A DNA stretch of 64,000 nt from Nitratireductor alexandrii (lineage in GTDB: Bacteria > Pseudomonadota > Alphaproteobacteria > Rhizobiales > Rhizobiaceae): assembly GCF_004000215.1 (NCBI RefSeq), contig NZ_RBVY01000008.1, positions 62,001-126,000 of the forward strand, given 5' to 3'. This document shows, one piece after another, positions 25,145 to 33,981 of the stretch (positions within the stretch are counted from its first letter, which is position 1; each line of letters opens with the position of its first letter). A model generated the notes under the pieces. That model worked only from the letters and a program-made list of their open reading frames with translations. It was not told the origin of the DNA and did not search any database. Position numbers and translations under genes: made by a program.

Positions 25145-25803
25145 GCGAGGCCGGAGGGGACGGCGCGGGCCGCAAGAAGCGCAGGAAACTGCCGGAAACG
25201 GTGACCGGCTTTCCCGACGTGCCGGCGCATGAGCTGAAGGAGGAGCCCAATCCCTTCAACGATCCCGACTGGCGCATGCTGGGCTACGCCTGGACCGGCT
25301 TCGCGCTGCGTATCGTTCTGGTGCTCGCGGCGATCTTTTCGGTCTATCAATATATGCAGGCGCGTGAGGAAAAGCGCATCGAGCGCACGCTGCAGCTGGT
25401 CGAACTGTGGGAACGGTCCGAATATCAGGAGGCACAGCGCGCGCTCAAGCAGCGGCTGAGTGCGTTGAACGAAAAACATGCCGGTCTGCTCGGCAAGAGC
25501 CCGAGCGAAGCCGAGATCGCCATCTATTACGAGCGCATCGGCCTGGAGGCGATGAAGCCGGAGGGCGGGGCGATGCCGGTCGAGGACTTCCGCGAGGCTT
25601 TCGACCGGCTGGTCTATTTTCTCAACCGGCTGTCGTTCTGCGTCGAGGGCAATCTGTGCTCGCAGGCGGTCGCCGATGCCTATTTCTTCGATTTCGCCAA
25701 GTCGTTCTGGGGTTATTTCGGCGGCTTCGTGGCCGAACAGCGCAGGCGCGGCGCGCCGAATTTCGCCAGCGCCATCGAGGATTACGTGACGGCCAAACGA
25801 TAG
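25141..25803 (+). CDS. Membrane-anchored protein of the caspase operon, DUF4760-like
   Basis: A 220-aa protein. A charged cytoplasmic N-terminus of ~45 residues (GRKKRRKLPE, ELKEEPNPFNDPDWRML) is followed by one transmembrane helix (ALRIVLVLAAIFSVYQYM). The rest is mainly helical, with IAIYYERIGLEAM, FDRLVYFLNRLSFCVEGNLC and DFAKSFWGYFGGFVAEQRRRG. The YYERIGL...FLNRL...W pattern resembles DUF4760 helical domains seen next to nucleases and signalling proteins, but the match is by eye. The ATG overlaps the preceding stop (ATGA). It could tether an envelope complex. Confidence 0.72.
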   Translation: MSEAGGDGAGRKKRRKLPETVTGFPDVPAHELKEEPNPFNDPDWRMLGYAWTGFALRIVLVLAAIFSVYQYMQAREEKRIERTLQLVELWERSEYQEAQRALKQRLSALNEKHAGLLGKSPSEAEIAIYYERIGLEAMKPEGGAMPVEDFREAFDRLVYFLNRLSFCVEGNLCSQAVADAYFFDFAKSFWGYFGGFVAEQRRRGAPNFASAIEDYVTAKR

Positions 25804-25814
25804 GGGGGCTCGCG

Positions 25815-28800
25815 GTGAGGGACGCGGGTGACAACGCAATGGCGCACGCGGCCGCAAGGGTCGCTTTTCGCCTTTCGGCCCGCGCGGCCGTCGGGCCGGG
25901 CGCGGCGTTGCCGGCCGTGCTCGTGCTCGGCCTGGCGGTCATGCTTCTGGCCGCCGCGCCGCTTCTGGCCCAGGAGCGGCCGGAATTCTTCCTCGATCTC
26001 GACACTGGCGGTCATCGCGCCTTCGTCAAGGATCTGGCGTTTACGCCCGACGGCGAATTGCTGGTCAGCGCGTCCGACGACAAGACCGTGCGGGTGTGGG
26101 ACTGGCGCGCCGGCGTGACCGTGCGCACCATTCGCGGTCGAATCGGCGCGGGGCAGGACGGCAAGAACTTCGCCCTGGCGATCTCGCCCGACGGCGGCTC
26201 GCTGGCGGTGGCGGGCTGGTATGGCGATGGCACCGGCGCCGAGCCGCCTTTCGGCGATGTGCGCCTGTTCGACCTGCGCAGCGGCGCGCTGACGGCGGTT
26301 CTGTCCGGCCACGACTATGTCGTCTACGATCTCGATTTTTCCCCGGACGGCAAACGTCTGGCCGCCGGCGGGCAGGACGGGTTCGTCTATCTGTGGAAGG
26401 CTGGTGAGGCGGGCGACTGGCTGCCGGAAACACGTCTCGACGCCGATTCCTTCCGCATCGAAAAAATCGCCTTCGCCATGGGCGGCGCGCGGCTGGTCGC
26501 GGCGACGGCCGACAACGGCATCCGGCTGTGGGACATGGGCGATCTCTCCGAGATCGCGCTTGCGTCGACGCAGGCCGAGGCACTGCGCGACGTGCCGCTG
26601 CGCGCGCTTGCCGTCTCCCCCGATGGCGACAGCTTCGCCACCGGCAGCGATGCGGGCGACCTGCATCTATGGCGCGCGGCCGATGGCGGTCTGGAGCGCG
26701 CCCTGCCGCGGCGCGACTATCTGGTCGCCGCGCTTGCCTTTTCGCCCGACGGCGCCCGGCTGGTCGCGTCCTGCGGGTATCGTTGCGCCGGCCGCAACGG
26801 CCAGCAGGTGATCGCGCGCGCCGACGGCCGGACGCTGTTCGACTATCGCGGCCATGACGGCACCGTCTATGCCAGCGCCGCCTCAAAGACCCTCGGCCTG
26901 GTCGCCACCGCGGGCGGGTCGCGCCACGAAATCCACGTCTGGGACCCGCAAGGCGGGGAGGCCAGGGCGCGGCTCCTGGGTGTCGGCCGCCCGGTCACCG
27001 CGGTCGGCATCACCGGCGACGGCGGCGAGATCGCCTGGGGCAACGCCAACCCCTGTCCCGATCGCACCGCCTGTCCCGAACTGCAGGGCGACCTGACCGA
27101 CCGGCTCCTCTTGCCGACCGGGGAGCGGTTCTTCGAGCGGCCGGCGCCGGCCGGCGCGGCGTTGTCGCGGTTTGCCCGCGCCGTGCACGAGGCCGGCGCC
27201 TGGCGGCTTTCCGCCAGTGCCGGCGGCGACGCCGGGCTTGCAAACGCCGTGCTCGACATCGAGCGCGCCGGCGCGGCGCTGCACGGGATCGAAAACGACG
27301 CCACCACCGGTTTCGCCCATGCCGCCTTCTCGTTGCTTGCCGACGGAACCGGGCTCGTCACCGGCGGCACGGACGGCACGCTGATCGACTACGCGCTTCA
27401 GACCGGCCGGTATCGCGGCGAGTTTCTGGACGGCCATACCGGCGAGATCCATGCCATCGCCGAGGCGGCCGAGGCCCAACTTCTCCTGACTGGCAGCGCC
27501 GACCAGACCGTGCGCCTGTGGAACCTGAAGACCCGTACGCTGATCGCCAGCATGTTCTTCGCCGAGGCGGAATGGATCATCTGGGTGCCGCAGGGTTATT
27601 ATTATTCCTCGCCGGGCGGCGACGCCCTGGTCGGCTGGCACGTCAACCAGGGTCCCGACAGCGAGGCCCGCTTCGTCAGGGCGCGCCAGCTCAAGCAATA
27701 TCTGTTCAGTCCCGAAATCGTGCGCCGCGCTATCGTGCTTGCCGATTCGGCCGCCGCCGTCAGGGAACTGCGCGGCACCGACGCCGAGCTCGACCGGCTG
27801 CTTGCGCGCAAGCCGCCGGAATTCCAGGTCCGCCTGGTCGACAACCAGGACGAGGCGCGCGAGGGTTTCGTGTCGATCGAAATCAGCGGCGCCGAGCGGG
27901 CCGGCACCAGCGTTGCCGATTTCGCGATCCTGTCGAATGCGCGCCGGGTCGCGTCCTTCGCCACCCGCTCGGCGGCGGGCGGCGGCGACGCCATCGTCGT
28001 GGAGGTTCCCGTCGAGGACGGCGACAACGAGATCGTCATCTCGGGCGTCAACGAATACGGCTATTTGACCGAACGTTCGGTCAAGGCGGTCGGCCGCAAG
28101 GCGCGAGGACGGGAGCGCGCCGGCACGCTCTACCTGCTGGCGATCGGGGTCGAGTCCTATCCGCTGCTGCCGACGGCCTGCGGCGGGCGCGCCTGCGACC
28201 TTGCCTATCCGGTCGACGATGCGGTCCAGTTCGCGCGCCTGGTCGCGCAAAAGGCCGCCCCGCTTTACGAGCGCATGAAGGCACAGATCTTCGTCAACCG
28301 GTCGGTGTTGGAGGAAAGCCCGGAGCTCGACGCCGCCCTTTCGGCCTTGCCCGCCGGCACCAGGGTGCTGGAGCCGGAAAGCGACACCATTCTCGACGAG
28401 ATCGAGGATTTTCTCGATCAGGCCGGGCCGCAGGACACCACCATCGTGTTCGTGGCCGGTCACGGCATCAATATCGACGAGGATTATTATTTCATCCCCA
28501 CCGACGGCCGCAAGCGCGACGACCGCTGGCGCCGCAGCTCGCTGGTCGACTGGGAGACGATCCAGCGCGGCGTCGAGCGGGCCAAGGGGCGCCGTTTCAT
28601 GCTGCTCGACACCTGCCACGCGGCCAATGCGTTCAACCCGCGTCTGGAAAAGGACGCCGAGGACGCGCGCATCATCGTGTTTTCGGCGACCGCGGCCAAC
28701 AACACCGCCGCCGAGCTGCCCGAACTCGGCCATGGCGTCTTCACCCATTCGCTGCTCGCCGGCCTGAAGGGCGGCGCCGACCCGACCGGCGAGGGCGTGC

Positions 28801-28916
28801 GGCTTCTGGCGCTGGCCGACTATATCGACCGGGAAGTACGCCGGCTCACCAATGCCCGCCAGGTGCCGGAATATTATATCGCCAAGATCGACAATTTCGT
28901 CGTGGCCAAGCCGTGA
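25815..28916 (+). CDS. Exported WD40-repeat protein with C-terminal caspase-like (C14) domain
   Basis: A 1033-aa protein. A signal peptide (~residues 30-58, ending PLLAQ) leads into a beta-propeller with WD-type blade ends: DDKTVRVWDW, FVYLWKA, NGIRLWDM, GDLHLWRA, HEIHVWDP and DQTVRLWNL. A conserved connector, WVPQGYYYSSPGGDALVGWH, is typical of WD40-caspase proteins. A beta-sandwich region follows, then a caspase domain from GTLYLLAIGVESYP with His883 (VAGHGIN) and Cys934 (LDTCHAAN), and Asp932 two before the Cys. Start GTG 25815 is chosen because AGGGGGG lies 6 nt upstream; the next ATG (25839) has poor spacing. The propeller probably binds partners or substrates. Confidence 0.88.
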   Translation: MRDAGDNAMAHAAARVAFRLSARAAVGPGAALPAVLVLGLAVMLLAAAPLLAQERPEFFLDLDTGGHRAFVKDLAFTPDGELLVSASDDKTVRVWDWRAGVTVRTIRGRIGAGQDGKNFALAISPDGGSLAVAGWYGDGTGAEPPFGDVRLFDLRSGALTAVLSGHDYVVYDLDFSPDGKRLAAGGQDGFVYLWKAGEAGDWLPETRLDADSFRIEKIAFAMGGARLVAATADNGIRLWDMGDLSEIALASTQAEALRDVPLRALAVSPDGDSFATGSDAGDLHLWRAADGGLERALPRRDYLVAALAFSPDGARLVASCGYRCAGRNGQQVIARADGRTLFDYRGHDGTVYASAASKTLGLVATAGGSRHEIHVWDPQGGEARARLLGVGRPVTAVGITGDGGEIAWGNANPCPDRTACPELQGDLTDRLLLPTGERFFERPAPAGAALSRFARAVHEAGAWRLSASAGGDAGLANAVLDIERAGAALHGIENDATTGFAHAAFSLLADGTGLVTGGTDGTLIDYALQTGRYRGEFLDGHTGEIHAIAEAAEAQLLLTGSADQTVRLWNLKTRTLIASMFFAEAEWIIWVPQGYYYSSPGGDALVGWHVNQGPDSEARFVRARQLKQYLFSPEIVRRAIVLADSAAAVRELRGTDAELDRLLARKPPEFQVRLVDNQDEAREGFVSIEISGAERAGTSVADFAILSNARRVASFATRSAAGGGDAIVVEVPVEDGDNEIVISGVNEYGYLTERSVKAVGRKARGRERAGTLYLLAIGVESYPLLPTACGGRACDLAYPVDDAVQFARLVAQKAAPLYERMKAQIFVNRSVLEESPELDAALSALPAGTRVLEPESDTILDEIEDFLDQAGPQDTTIVFVAGHGINIDEDYYFIPTDGRKRDDRWRRSSLVDWETIQRGVERAKGRRFMLLDTCHAANAFNPRLEKDAEDARIIVFSATAANNTAAELPELGHGVFTHSLLAGLKGGADPTGEGVRLLALADYIDREVRRLTNARQVPEYYIAKIDNFVVAKP

Positions 28917-30697
28917 GTGCCGCCGTTCGCCGGCTCGCCGTGGGGCGCGCGACGGCGCTTTTGCGCGGCGTCCTGACCTTGCTTGCCGTCCTGCTCGCCG
29001 CGCTGCTGTCGCCGGCAGCCTATGCCGCAGGCGAAGATTGCGGCGGCGACGGCCCGGCCTTCGCCTCGCTCTACCAGCGCGACGACCTCTTCCGGCGCGC
29101 GCTTGCCGATGCCGAAAACGCGCCCGTCTCCCCTCGCCGGCTGAGCGGCGTCACGGTTCCGCACCATCTCCTGGCCGGCCATTTGATTGCCGAGGGCATC
29201 AAGGCGGCGTCGGGCCAGCGCTACAAGCGCGTGGTCGTGCTCTTCCCCGACCATTTCCGGCAAACCGACACGATGTTTGCGACCACCCGGCGCGATTTCG
29301 ACACGGTTTTCGGCCGGCTCTCCGTCGACGGCGAGGCGGTTGCCGGTCTGCTTGCGCGGGGCGGCGAGGTGATCGACGCGCGCTCGTGCCTGTTTGGCCG
29401 CGACCATGGCCTGCAGGCGATCCTGCCCTTCCTCAGCCGTTTCCTGCCCGGTGTGCGCGTGGTGCCGGTCGCGGTCTCGATCGCAAGCCGCCGCCAGGAC
29501 TGGGAGCGTCTCGCCGCCGCCCTCGGTCCGCTCGCCGACGCCGACACGCTGATCGTCCAGTCGACCGATTTTTCGCATTATCTGCCGCACCATGCCGCGC
29601 GCGCCCACGATCAGCAGACGCTCGCGCTGCTCGCCGCCGGCACGTTCGACCAGATCGCGCGGCTGCGCCAGCCGGAACATGTCGATTCGCTCGGCGCGCT
29701 TTATGTCCAGCTCAAATTGCAGCGCGAGGTCTACGGCGCGGTGACGCTGGTCGCGGCCAACGAAAACTCGCAGCAATACGATCCGCTGCCGACGCACGAG
29801 ACCACCAGTTACATGGTGGTGCTGTTCGGCCCCATGCCGATGGACGAACCCGCCCCCGCCCGGCGCGGCGCGCGGCATCTTTATCTCGGCGGCGATACCA
29901 GTTTCGGCCGCGCGATGATGAAGGCGCTGCTTGACGAGCGTGCGAGCGCGCGCCTGGAGACGGAAATCCTGCAGCGTACCGAGGGTCGGCCGCTGGTCGT
30001 CAATCTGGAGGGCGTCGTCCTGCCCAACCTGCCGGAGGGGCTTGGCCACATGACGCTCGCCATGCCGCAGGATCTGACGCTTGCCTGGCTGAAGCGCCTG
30101 AACGTCGCGGCGGTAAGCCTGGCCAACAATCACGCGCTCGATCTGGGCGAGACCGGGCTTGCCGAAACGAGAGGCGCGCTCGAAGCCGCCGGCATCGTCG
30201 CCCTCGGCCAGGGTGAATTGACCGCGATCGAAGGCGTCGAGCTGGTGGCGTTGACCGATCTCGACGTCAACGGCTCCTACCGCAACGACCTGATCACGCC
30301 CGACATGCTCGCCCGGCTGTCGGGCCGGCCGGCCGAGCGGCCGTTGATCGCGCTGGTTCATTGGGGCCGCGAATATGCGACCGATCCCGGCGCGCGGGAG
30401 CGTTATCTCGCCGAAGAGCTGTCGCGGCGCGGGGTCGCCGGCCTGTTCGGAGGCCATTCGCACGTCGCCAGCCCTGCCATGCAGGCGCTGGCCGGCGGCG
30501 ACACGCTGCAGCTTTATTCGCTCGGCAATTTCCTGTTCGACCAGGGTGCGGACAAGGCATCCGGTGCGCTCGTCGAACTCACCGTCTTCGACCAGGGCAC
30601 GGTCTTTGCCCGGCTGATGCCGTTGCCAAACCTGTTCGAGCTTGCGCGCACGCAGGCCCGGGCTCAGCAGGACGGCAGATCGTCGTCCGACAGGTAG
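28913..30697 (+). CDS. Exported Memo-CapA fusion protein
   Basis: A 594-aa protein with two domains not usually joined. After a signal peptide (ending AYAAGED), residues ~75-310 match the Memo/AmmeMemoRadiSam protein B fold. Its conserved histidines are in VPHHLLAG (His84/85), FPDHF (His114), RDHGLQAILPFL (His165) and STDFSHY (His222). Residues ~320-575 are a CapA/PgsA-type calcineurin-like domain: YLGGDTSFGR, VVNLEGV, LANNHALDLGE, VHWGREY, FGGHSHV and YSLGNFLFDQ. GTG 28913 overlaps the WD40-caspase stop (GTGA). CapA domains act in poly-glutamate capsule export or as metallophosphatases. What the fusion does is unknown. Confidence 0.85.
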   Translation: MSAAVRRLAVGRATALLRGVLTLLAVLLAALLSPAAYAAGEDCGGDGPAFASLYQRDDLFRRALADAENAPVSPRRLSGVTVPHHLLAGHLIAEGIKAASGQRYKRVVVLFPDHFRQTDTMFATTRRDFDTVFGRLSVDGEAVAGLLARGGEVIDARSCLFGRDHGLQAILPFLSRFLPGVRVVPVAVSIASRRQDWERLAAALGPLADADTLIVQSTDFSHYLPHHAARAHDQQTLALLAAGTFDQIARLRQPEHVDSLGALYVQLKLQREVYGAVTLVAANENSQQYDPLPTHETTSYMVVLFGPMPMDEPAPARRGARHLYLGGDTSFGRAMMKALLDERASARLETEILQRTEGRPLVVNLEGVVLPNLPEGLGHMTLAMPQDLTLAWLKRLNVAAVSLANNHALDLGETGLAETRGALEAAGIVALGQGELTAIEGVELVALTDLDVNGSYRNDLITPDMLARLSGRPAERPLIALVHWGREYATDPGARERYLAEELSRRGVAGLFGGHSHVASPAMQALAGGDTLQLYSLGNFLFDQGADKASGALVELTVFDQGTVFARLMPLPNLFELARTQARAQQDGRSSSDR

Positions 30698-32475
30698 CAG
30701 GCCGGCGTTTGCACCGTCGGCATGTAATCGACGAGGCGCGGCCGGAAATAAAACAGCGACACCGGCTTGCTGCGCCGCACGCTGCCGTCGGCAAAACGCG
30801 CCACGGCGCGGAACTGGTGCAGCGACGACATCGCGGCCGACATTTTTAGCCGCGCGGTGTAGCTGCGCAGATTGCGGTTGCCGCGCATGGGAATGTCGAT
30901 GGCGTAGTTCTGCCGTTCGACGGGCAGCTCGACGTCGATATAACGCAAGGCTTCGGGCGAGCCGCCGAAGCCGTCGCCGCATTCGGCCGTGCTTTCCTCC
31001 ATCTCGATGACGGCCAGCGACACGTCCGCCGAAAACGCCTCTTCGGCCCGCTGCCGATTGCCGCGATCGTCCGACCAGTCGTAGCTGACGGTCCCGACGG
31101 CCCGCGTCGACAGGAACCGGTCGCCCCACACCACGTCGGTCAGCTCGCCGAAATCGACCGCATTGAACACCTGGCTTTTGCACACGGCCAGGCTGTCGAT
31201 CGATGGGCAGGAAAAGCGCTTGGTTTCCAGTGCCTCCACGTCGACCCCGGCCTCGGCCAGCATGGCGCGCAGCGATACGTCCACCCCTTCGTCGAAATCG
31301 GCGATCGCGCCGGTGAATTCCCGCGTCGTCTTTTGCGGCGGCGGGTTTTCCGCGTAGCTTTTTTGTTCGGTGAAGCGCACCGAGATCGTGGCGTTTTCGG
31401 CCCGGCCCCAGCCATGGTTGACGAAGGAGAAGCTCGGCCGGAAGCCGACGCAGCCGCGATGGCTCTGGATCGTCAGCATCGGCTTGCGATAGGCGAGGCT
31501 GTCGGCCACCTCCAGCGCGATCGTGTCGACGCGCACGCGCGACTTGTCGGTGGTGGCCAGTTCGGCCTCCACGAAGACCGGCGCATCGTCCCAGTCGACG
31601 ACGGTAAACGAATGGCCGAACTCGGAGATTTCGCCGGTCCCGTTCCAGGCGTCGTTCATGTCCTGCGCTTCGGGATAGATGGCGATATCGTCGTCGCGCA
31701 TCAGGTGGACATAACGTGCCTCGGAGCGCTGGTTCATGCGTTCGTCGACCGTGATCGCGAACTCGGTGCGCGCCGCCGCGTCCTGGCCGGTCTGCACCTT
31801 GATCAGGCCGCCGGCTCCCGCGTCGGCGACCATGTCCGGGCGCTCGCCGATTTCGCGACCGTGTTGCCAGCGTGACGTATAGCTGGTGCCGCCGGGCAGG
31901 GTGGTGCGGCCCTCGCCATGGCGCTTGCCGTCGACGAACGGCCCCTGGTAGATTTCGCCGTTCACCAGAAGCAGACGCCCGCGGCCGTTGCGCACGCCGG
32001 AGCGGAATTCGCCCTCGTAGCGGTTGCCCCGTTCGTCGACATGCATGCCGTGCCCGTCGAGCGCGCCGTTCGACCAGTCGCCTTCGAAACGTTCGCCGCT
32101 GCGATAGACCAGCCGTCCCCGGCCGTGCGGCCGGCCCCCGGCCATCATGCCCTGATAGGTGGCAAACACCGCCGCGGGATCGTAGCTGGCTGCGCCGCGC
32201 ACCCGCCACACGAGCTTGCCGCGCCCGTTTATGGCGCCGTCCTCGCCCAGGGCGACATCGGTGCCGGCGGCGGGGTGCCAGAGAAAATCGAGATTCTTTT
32301 GCGGATGGACATCCCAGGCCCGGACGGTTCGCCGAAACACCGTGCCGGCGTCGGTGTCGAAAAAGACCTGTGCCCGCTCGCTCCAGCGCCCCTGCTGCGC
32401 CCCGGCCACCGCCGGCGGGGCGGTGCACAGGACGGCCACAAAGGCGGCAAGCCCCGCCATCCGCAAACGGATCAT
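30664..32475 (-). CDS. Exported MORN-repeat protein
   Basis: A 603-aa protein with a signal peptide (MIRLRMAGLAAFVAVLC..., cleavage after AVAGA). Residues ~80-200 contain four tandem ~22-residue MORN motifs (for example RLVYRSGERFEGDWSNGALD and RYEGEFRSGVRNGRGRL). The remaining ~400 residues have no recognised domain but contain several Cys (GCVGF, FSCPSIDSLAVC, ACYLSDDDLPSC), suggesting disulfide-bonded beta structure. ATG 32475 is supported by GGGGGAG at good distance. The gene runs tail-to-tail into the Memo-CapA gene with a 34-bp overlap. MORN repeats usually mediate membrane or protein contacts. Confidence 0.82.
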   Translation of the reverse strand: MIRLRMAGLAAFVAVLCTAPPAVAGAQQGRWSERAQVFFDTDAGTVFRRTVRAWDVHPQKNLDFLWHPAAGTDVALGEDGAINGRGKLVWRVRGAASYDPAAVFATYQGMMAGGRPHGRGRLVYRSGERFEGDWSNGALDGHGMHVDERGNRYEGEFRSGVRNGRGRLLLVNGEIYQGPFVDGKRHGEGRTTLPGGTSYTSRWQHGREIGERPDMVADAGAGGLIKVQTGQDAAARTEFAITVDERMNQRSEARYVHLMRDDDIAIYPEAQDMNDAWNGTGEISEFGHSFTVVDWDDAPVFVEAELATTDKSRVRVDTIALEVADSLAYRKPMLTIQSHRGCVGFRPSFSFVNHGWGRAENATISVRFTEQKSYAENPPPQKTTREFTGAIADFDEGVDVSLRAMLAEAGVDVEALETKRFSCPSIDSLAVCKSQVFNAVDFGELTDVVWGDRFLSTRAVGTVSYDWSDDRGNRQRAEEAFSADVSLAVIEMEESTAECGDGFGGSPEALRYIDVELPVERQNYAIDIPMRGNRNLRSYTARLKMSAAMSSLHQFRAVARFADGSVRRSKPVSLFYFRPRLVDYMPTVQTPACYLSDDDLPSC

Positions 32476-32570
32476 GAAACGCTCCCCCGATACGCCGTGT
32501 CGCGGCCTATTAAAGACCGCTGCGGATATCGGAGGCAACCGGCTTGTGCGTCGAGCGGCCCGGCGGCGGG

Positions 32571-32606
32571 CGAAAGAAAACGGCGGCCGCTCTGGTGCGG
32601 CCGCCG
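32571..32606 (-). terminator. Intrinsic terminator of the V8-like protease gene
   Basis: GGCGGCCGC (32582-32590) and GCGGCCGCC (32597-32605) form a perfect 9-bp stem with a 6-nt loop. On the minus strand it is followed by GTTTTCTTTCG. It sits 29 nt after the protease stop. The tail is the same as that of the candidate sRNA terminator near 15640. Confidence 0.65.
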
Positions 32607-32634
32607 CCTTGGAAGGACGCCTTGCGCAGAAGCG

Positions 32635-33717
32635 CTATTCCTGGGCGATGCTGCGCACCCAGTTGAAATAGGGGCCGTTCAGCCTCAGGGCGATGTTTTC
32701 CTTTTCGGTCTCGGCAATGTTGACGCCGACGATGTAGCGCTCCTGCGTCTTGCCGTCATAGTGGTAGACAGCACTACCGCTCGAGCCCGGATAGGTATCG
32801 CACAGATAGGAGAAATTGTTCTGTGTCGCCGTACCCGGATCGACGTCGCAGCTGGCCTGCCACATCGTGCTTTGCGGCTTGTCGCCCGGATAGCCGATAA
32901 TGTTGGCGGTGAACGGATAGGGCGGATCGTAGGTGGCGTAGCCGAGCCAGCCGATTTCCTCGCCGGCCGGTTTGTCGAGGATCAGAATGCCCAGATCCCA
33001 CGGCACGACCGAGCCGTACACGCCCTGATAATTGGTGATGTAGCCTTCCAGGATATAGGCGTCGACGAAGCTGTAGCGCCCGTAGGGCGCATCGTTCTGG
33101 CCGTTCAGGCCGGGAAAGAACTCGTATCTGGCGAGCCAGCCGCCGGCATCGTGGTTGTACAGGCAGTGCGCGGCCGTCAAGACGGCCCGCTTGCCGATCA
33201 GCGTGCCGGTGCAGATGCCCCAGTCGCCGTCCTTGGTCTGCGACCAGATCTGGCCGATCACGTTGAACGGATATTTCTTCGTCTCGGTGATCTGCACGCG
33301 GTCGTCTTCGCCGATCACCTGGCGCGACGCTTCGTCGAGCACGGGATCGTCCGCCGGTTCGCGGGCGTCGCCCGCATCCGCGCCGTCGCCGTTGACGAGA
33401 CCGCGAATGATCTCCTTCAGCTCCTCACTCGGCGGGGTGACCTTGCCGTCGCCGGAGCGCGAGCGCGTCGAGAACGCCTTTTGCAGCTCCTCCTCCGTCG
33501 GCATGGAGAAGTCGCGGCTGGCCTCGTCCGTCTTGATGCGCGGCGGTTTCAGGTCGACGATGCTGCGGCTGGAAAGATCCGGCATCTCGTCCAGCGCGCC
33601 GCGGGCGGATTCGCCGCTGCCCTGGCCGCCGGAGACGCTGTCGGCAAAGGCGGTGGCCGGTAGACCCGCCGACACCAGGAAGGTTCCGGCAAGAATTGCG
33701 ATAAGGTTCTTTGTCAT
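32635..33717 (-). CDS. Secreted V8-like (glutamyl endopeptidase-type, S1) serine protease
   Basis: A 360-aa secreted protease. Signal peptide MTKNLIAILAGTFLVSAG...AFA is followed by a long acidic pro-region (~residues 26-150) and a chymotrypsin-fold domain. The catalytic triad is visible as His184 (LTAAHC), Asp241 (PWDLGIL) and Ser313 (YPGSSGSAV). The GSSGSAV form around the serine is that of V8/glutamyl endopeptidases rather than GDSGGP trypsins. It is divergent from the trypsin-like gene at 33982 and follows the MORN gene. It is probably made as a zymogen. Confidence 0.88.
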   Translation of the reverse strand: MTKNLIAILAGTFLVSAGLPATAFADSVSGGQGSGESARGALDEMPDLSSRSIVDLKPPRIKTDEASRDFSMPTEEELQKAFSTRSRSGDGKVTPPSEELKEIIRGLVNGDGADAGDAREPADDPVLDEASRQVIGEDDRVQITETKKYPFNVIGQIWSQTKDGDWGICTGTLIGKRAVLTAAHCLYNHDAGGWLARYEFFPGLNGQNDAPYGRYSFVDAYILEGYITNYQGVYGSVVPWDLGILILDKPAGEEIGWLGYATYDPPYPFTANIIGYPGDKPQSTMWQASCDVDPGTATQNNFSYLCDTYPGSSGSAVYHYDGKTQERYIVGVNIAETEKENIALRLNGPYFNWVRSIAQE

Positions 33718-33758
33718 GTTGAGTAAGCTCCCAAGCCCAATGAGAAATCGAACACAAC

Positions 33759-33773
33759 AGACAAAAAATGTCT
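33759..33773. promoter_or_regulatory. Inverted repeat between the two divergent protease genes (possible operator)
   Basis: AGACA-AAAAA-TGTCT is a perfect 5-bp inverted repeat with a 5-nt A-tract spacer. It lies 42 bp upstream of the V8-like protease start, in the 264-bp region shared with the trypsin-like gene. TATATC follows immediately and could be a -10 box. No regulator is assigned. Confidence 0.3.
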
Positions 33774-33981
33774 ATATCGTGGTCGGCGCGCCGCGCTCGG
33801 CAGGCTGCCGGTCTCGGGCGTTCCGTATCCGCCGGGCGGCGATGGCGCGAGTTCGTGTCGCCGCAATATTTCCCCGATCGGGCCAAGAAATCGCTTTTGT
33901 TTGGCCCGGCCCGCGCATTAAAAGTGGTCGGGCTTGGAAGAAATTTGCCGGCCGCGCGCCGGATCGTCTCGGGAGATAACC

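Noticed and set aside
28874-32428. A 1184-codon minus-strand frame across Memo-CapA and the MORN gene
   Set aside because: Both strands already have convincing genes with signal peptides and domains in other frames; this frame shows none.
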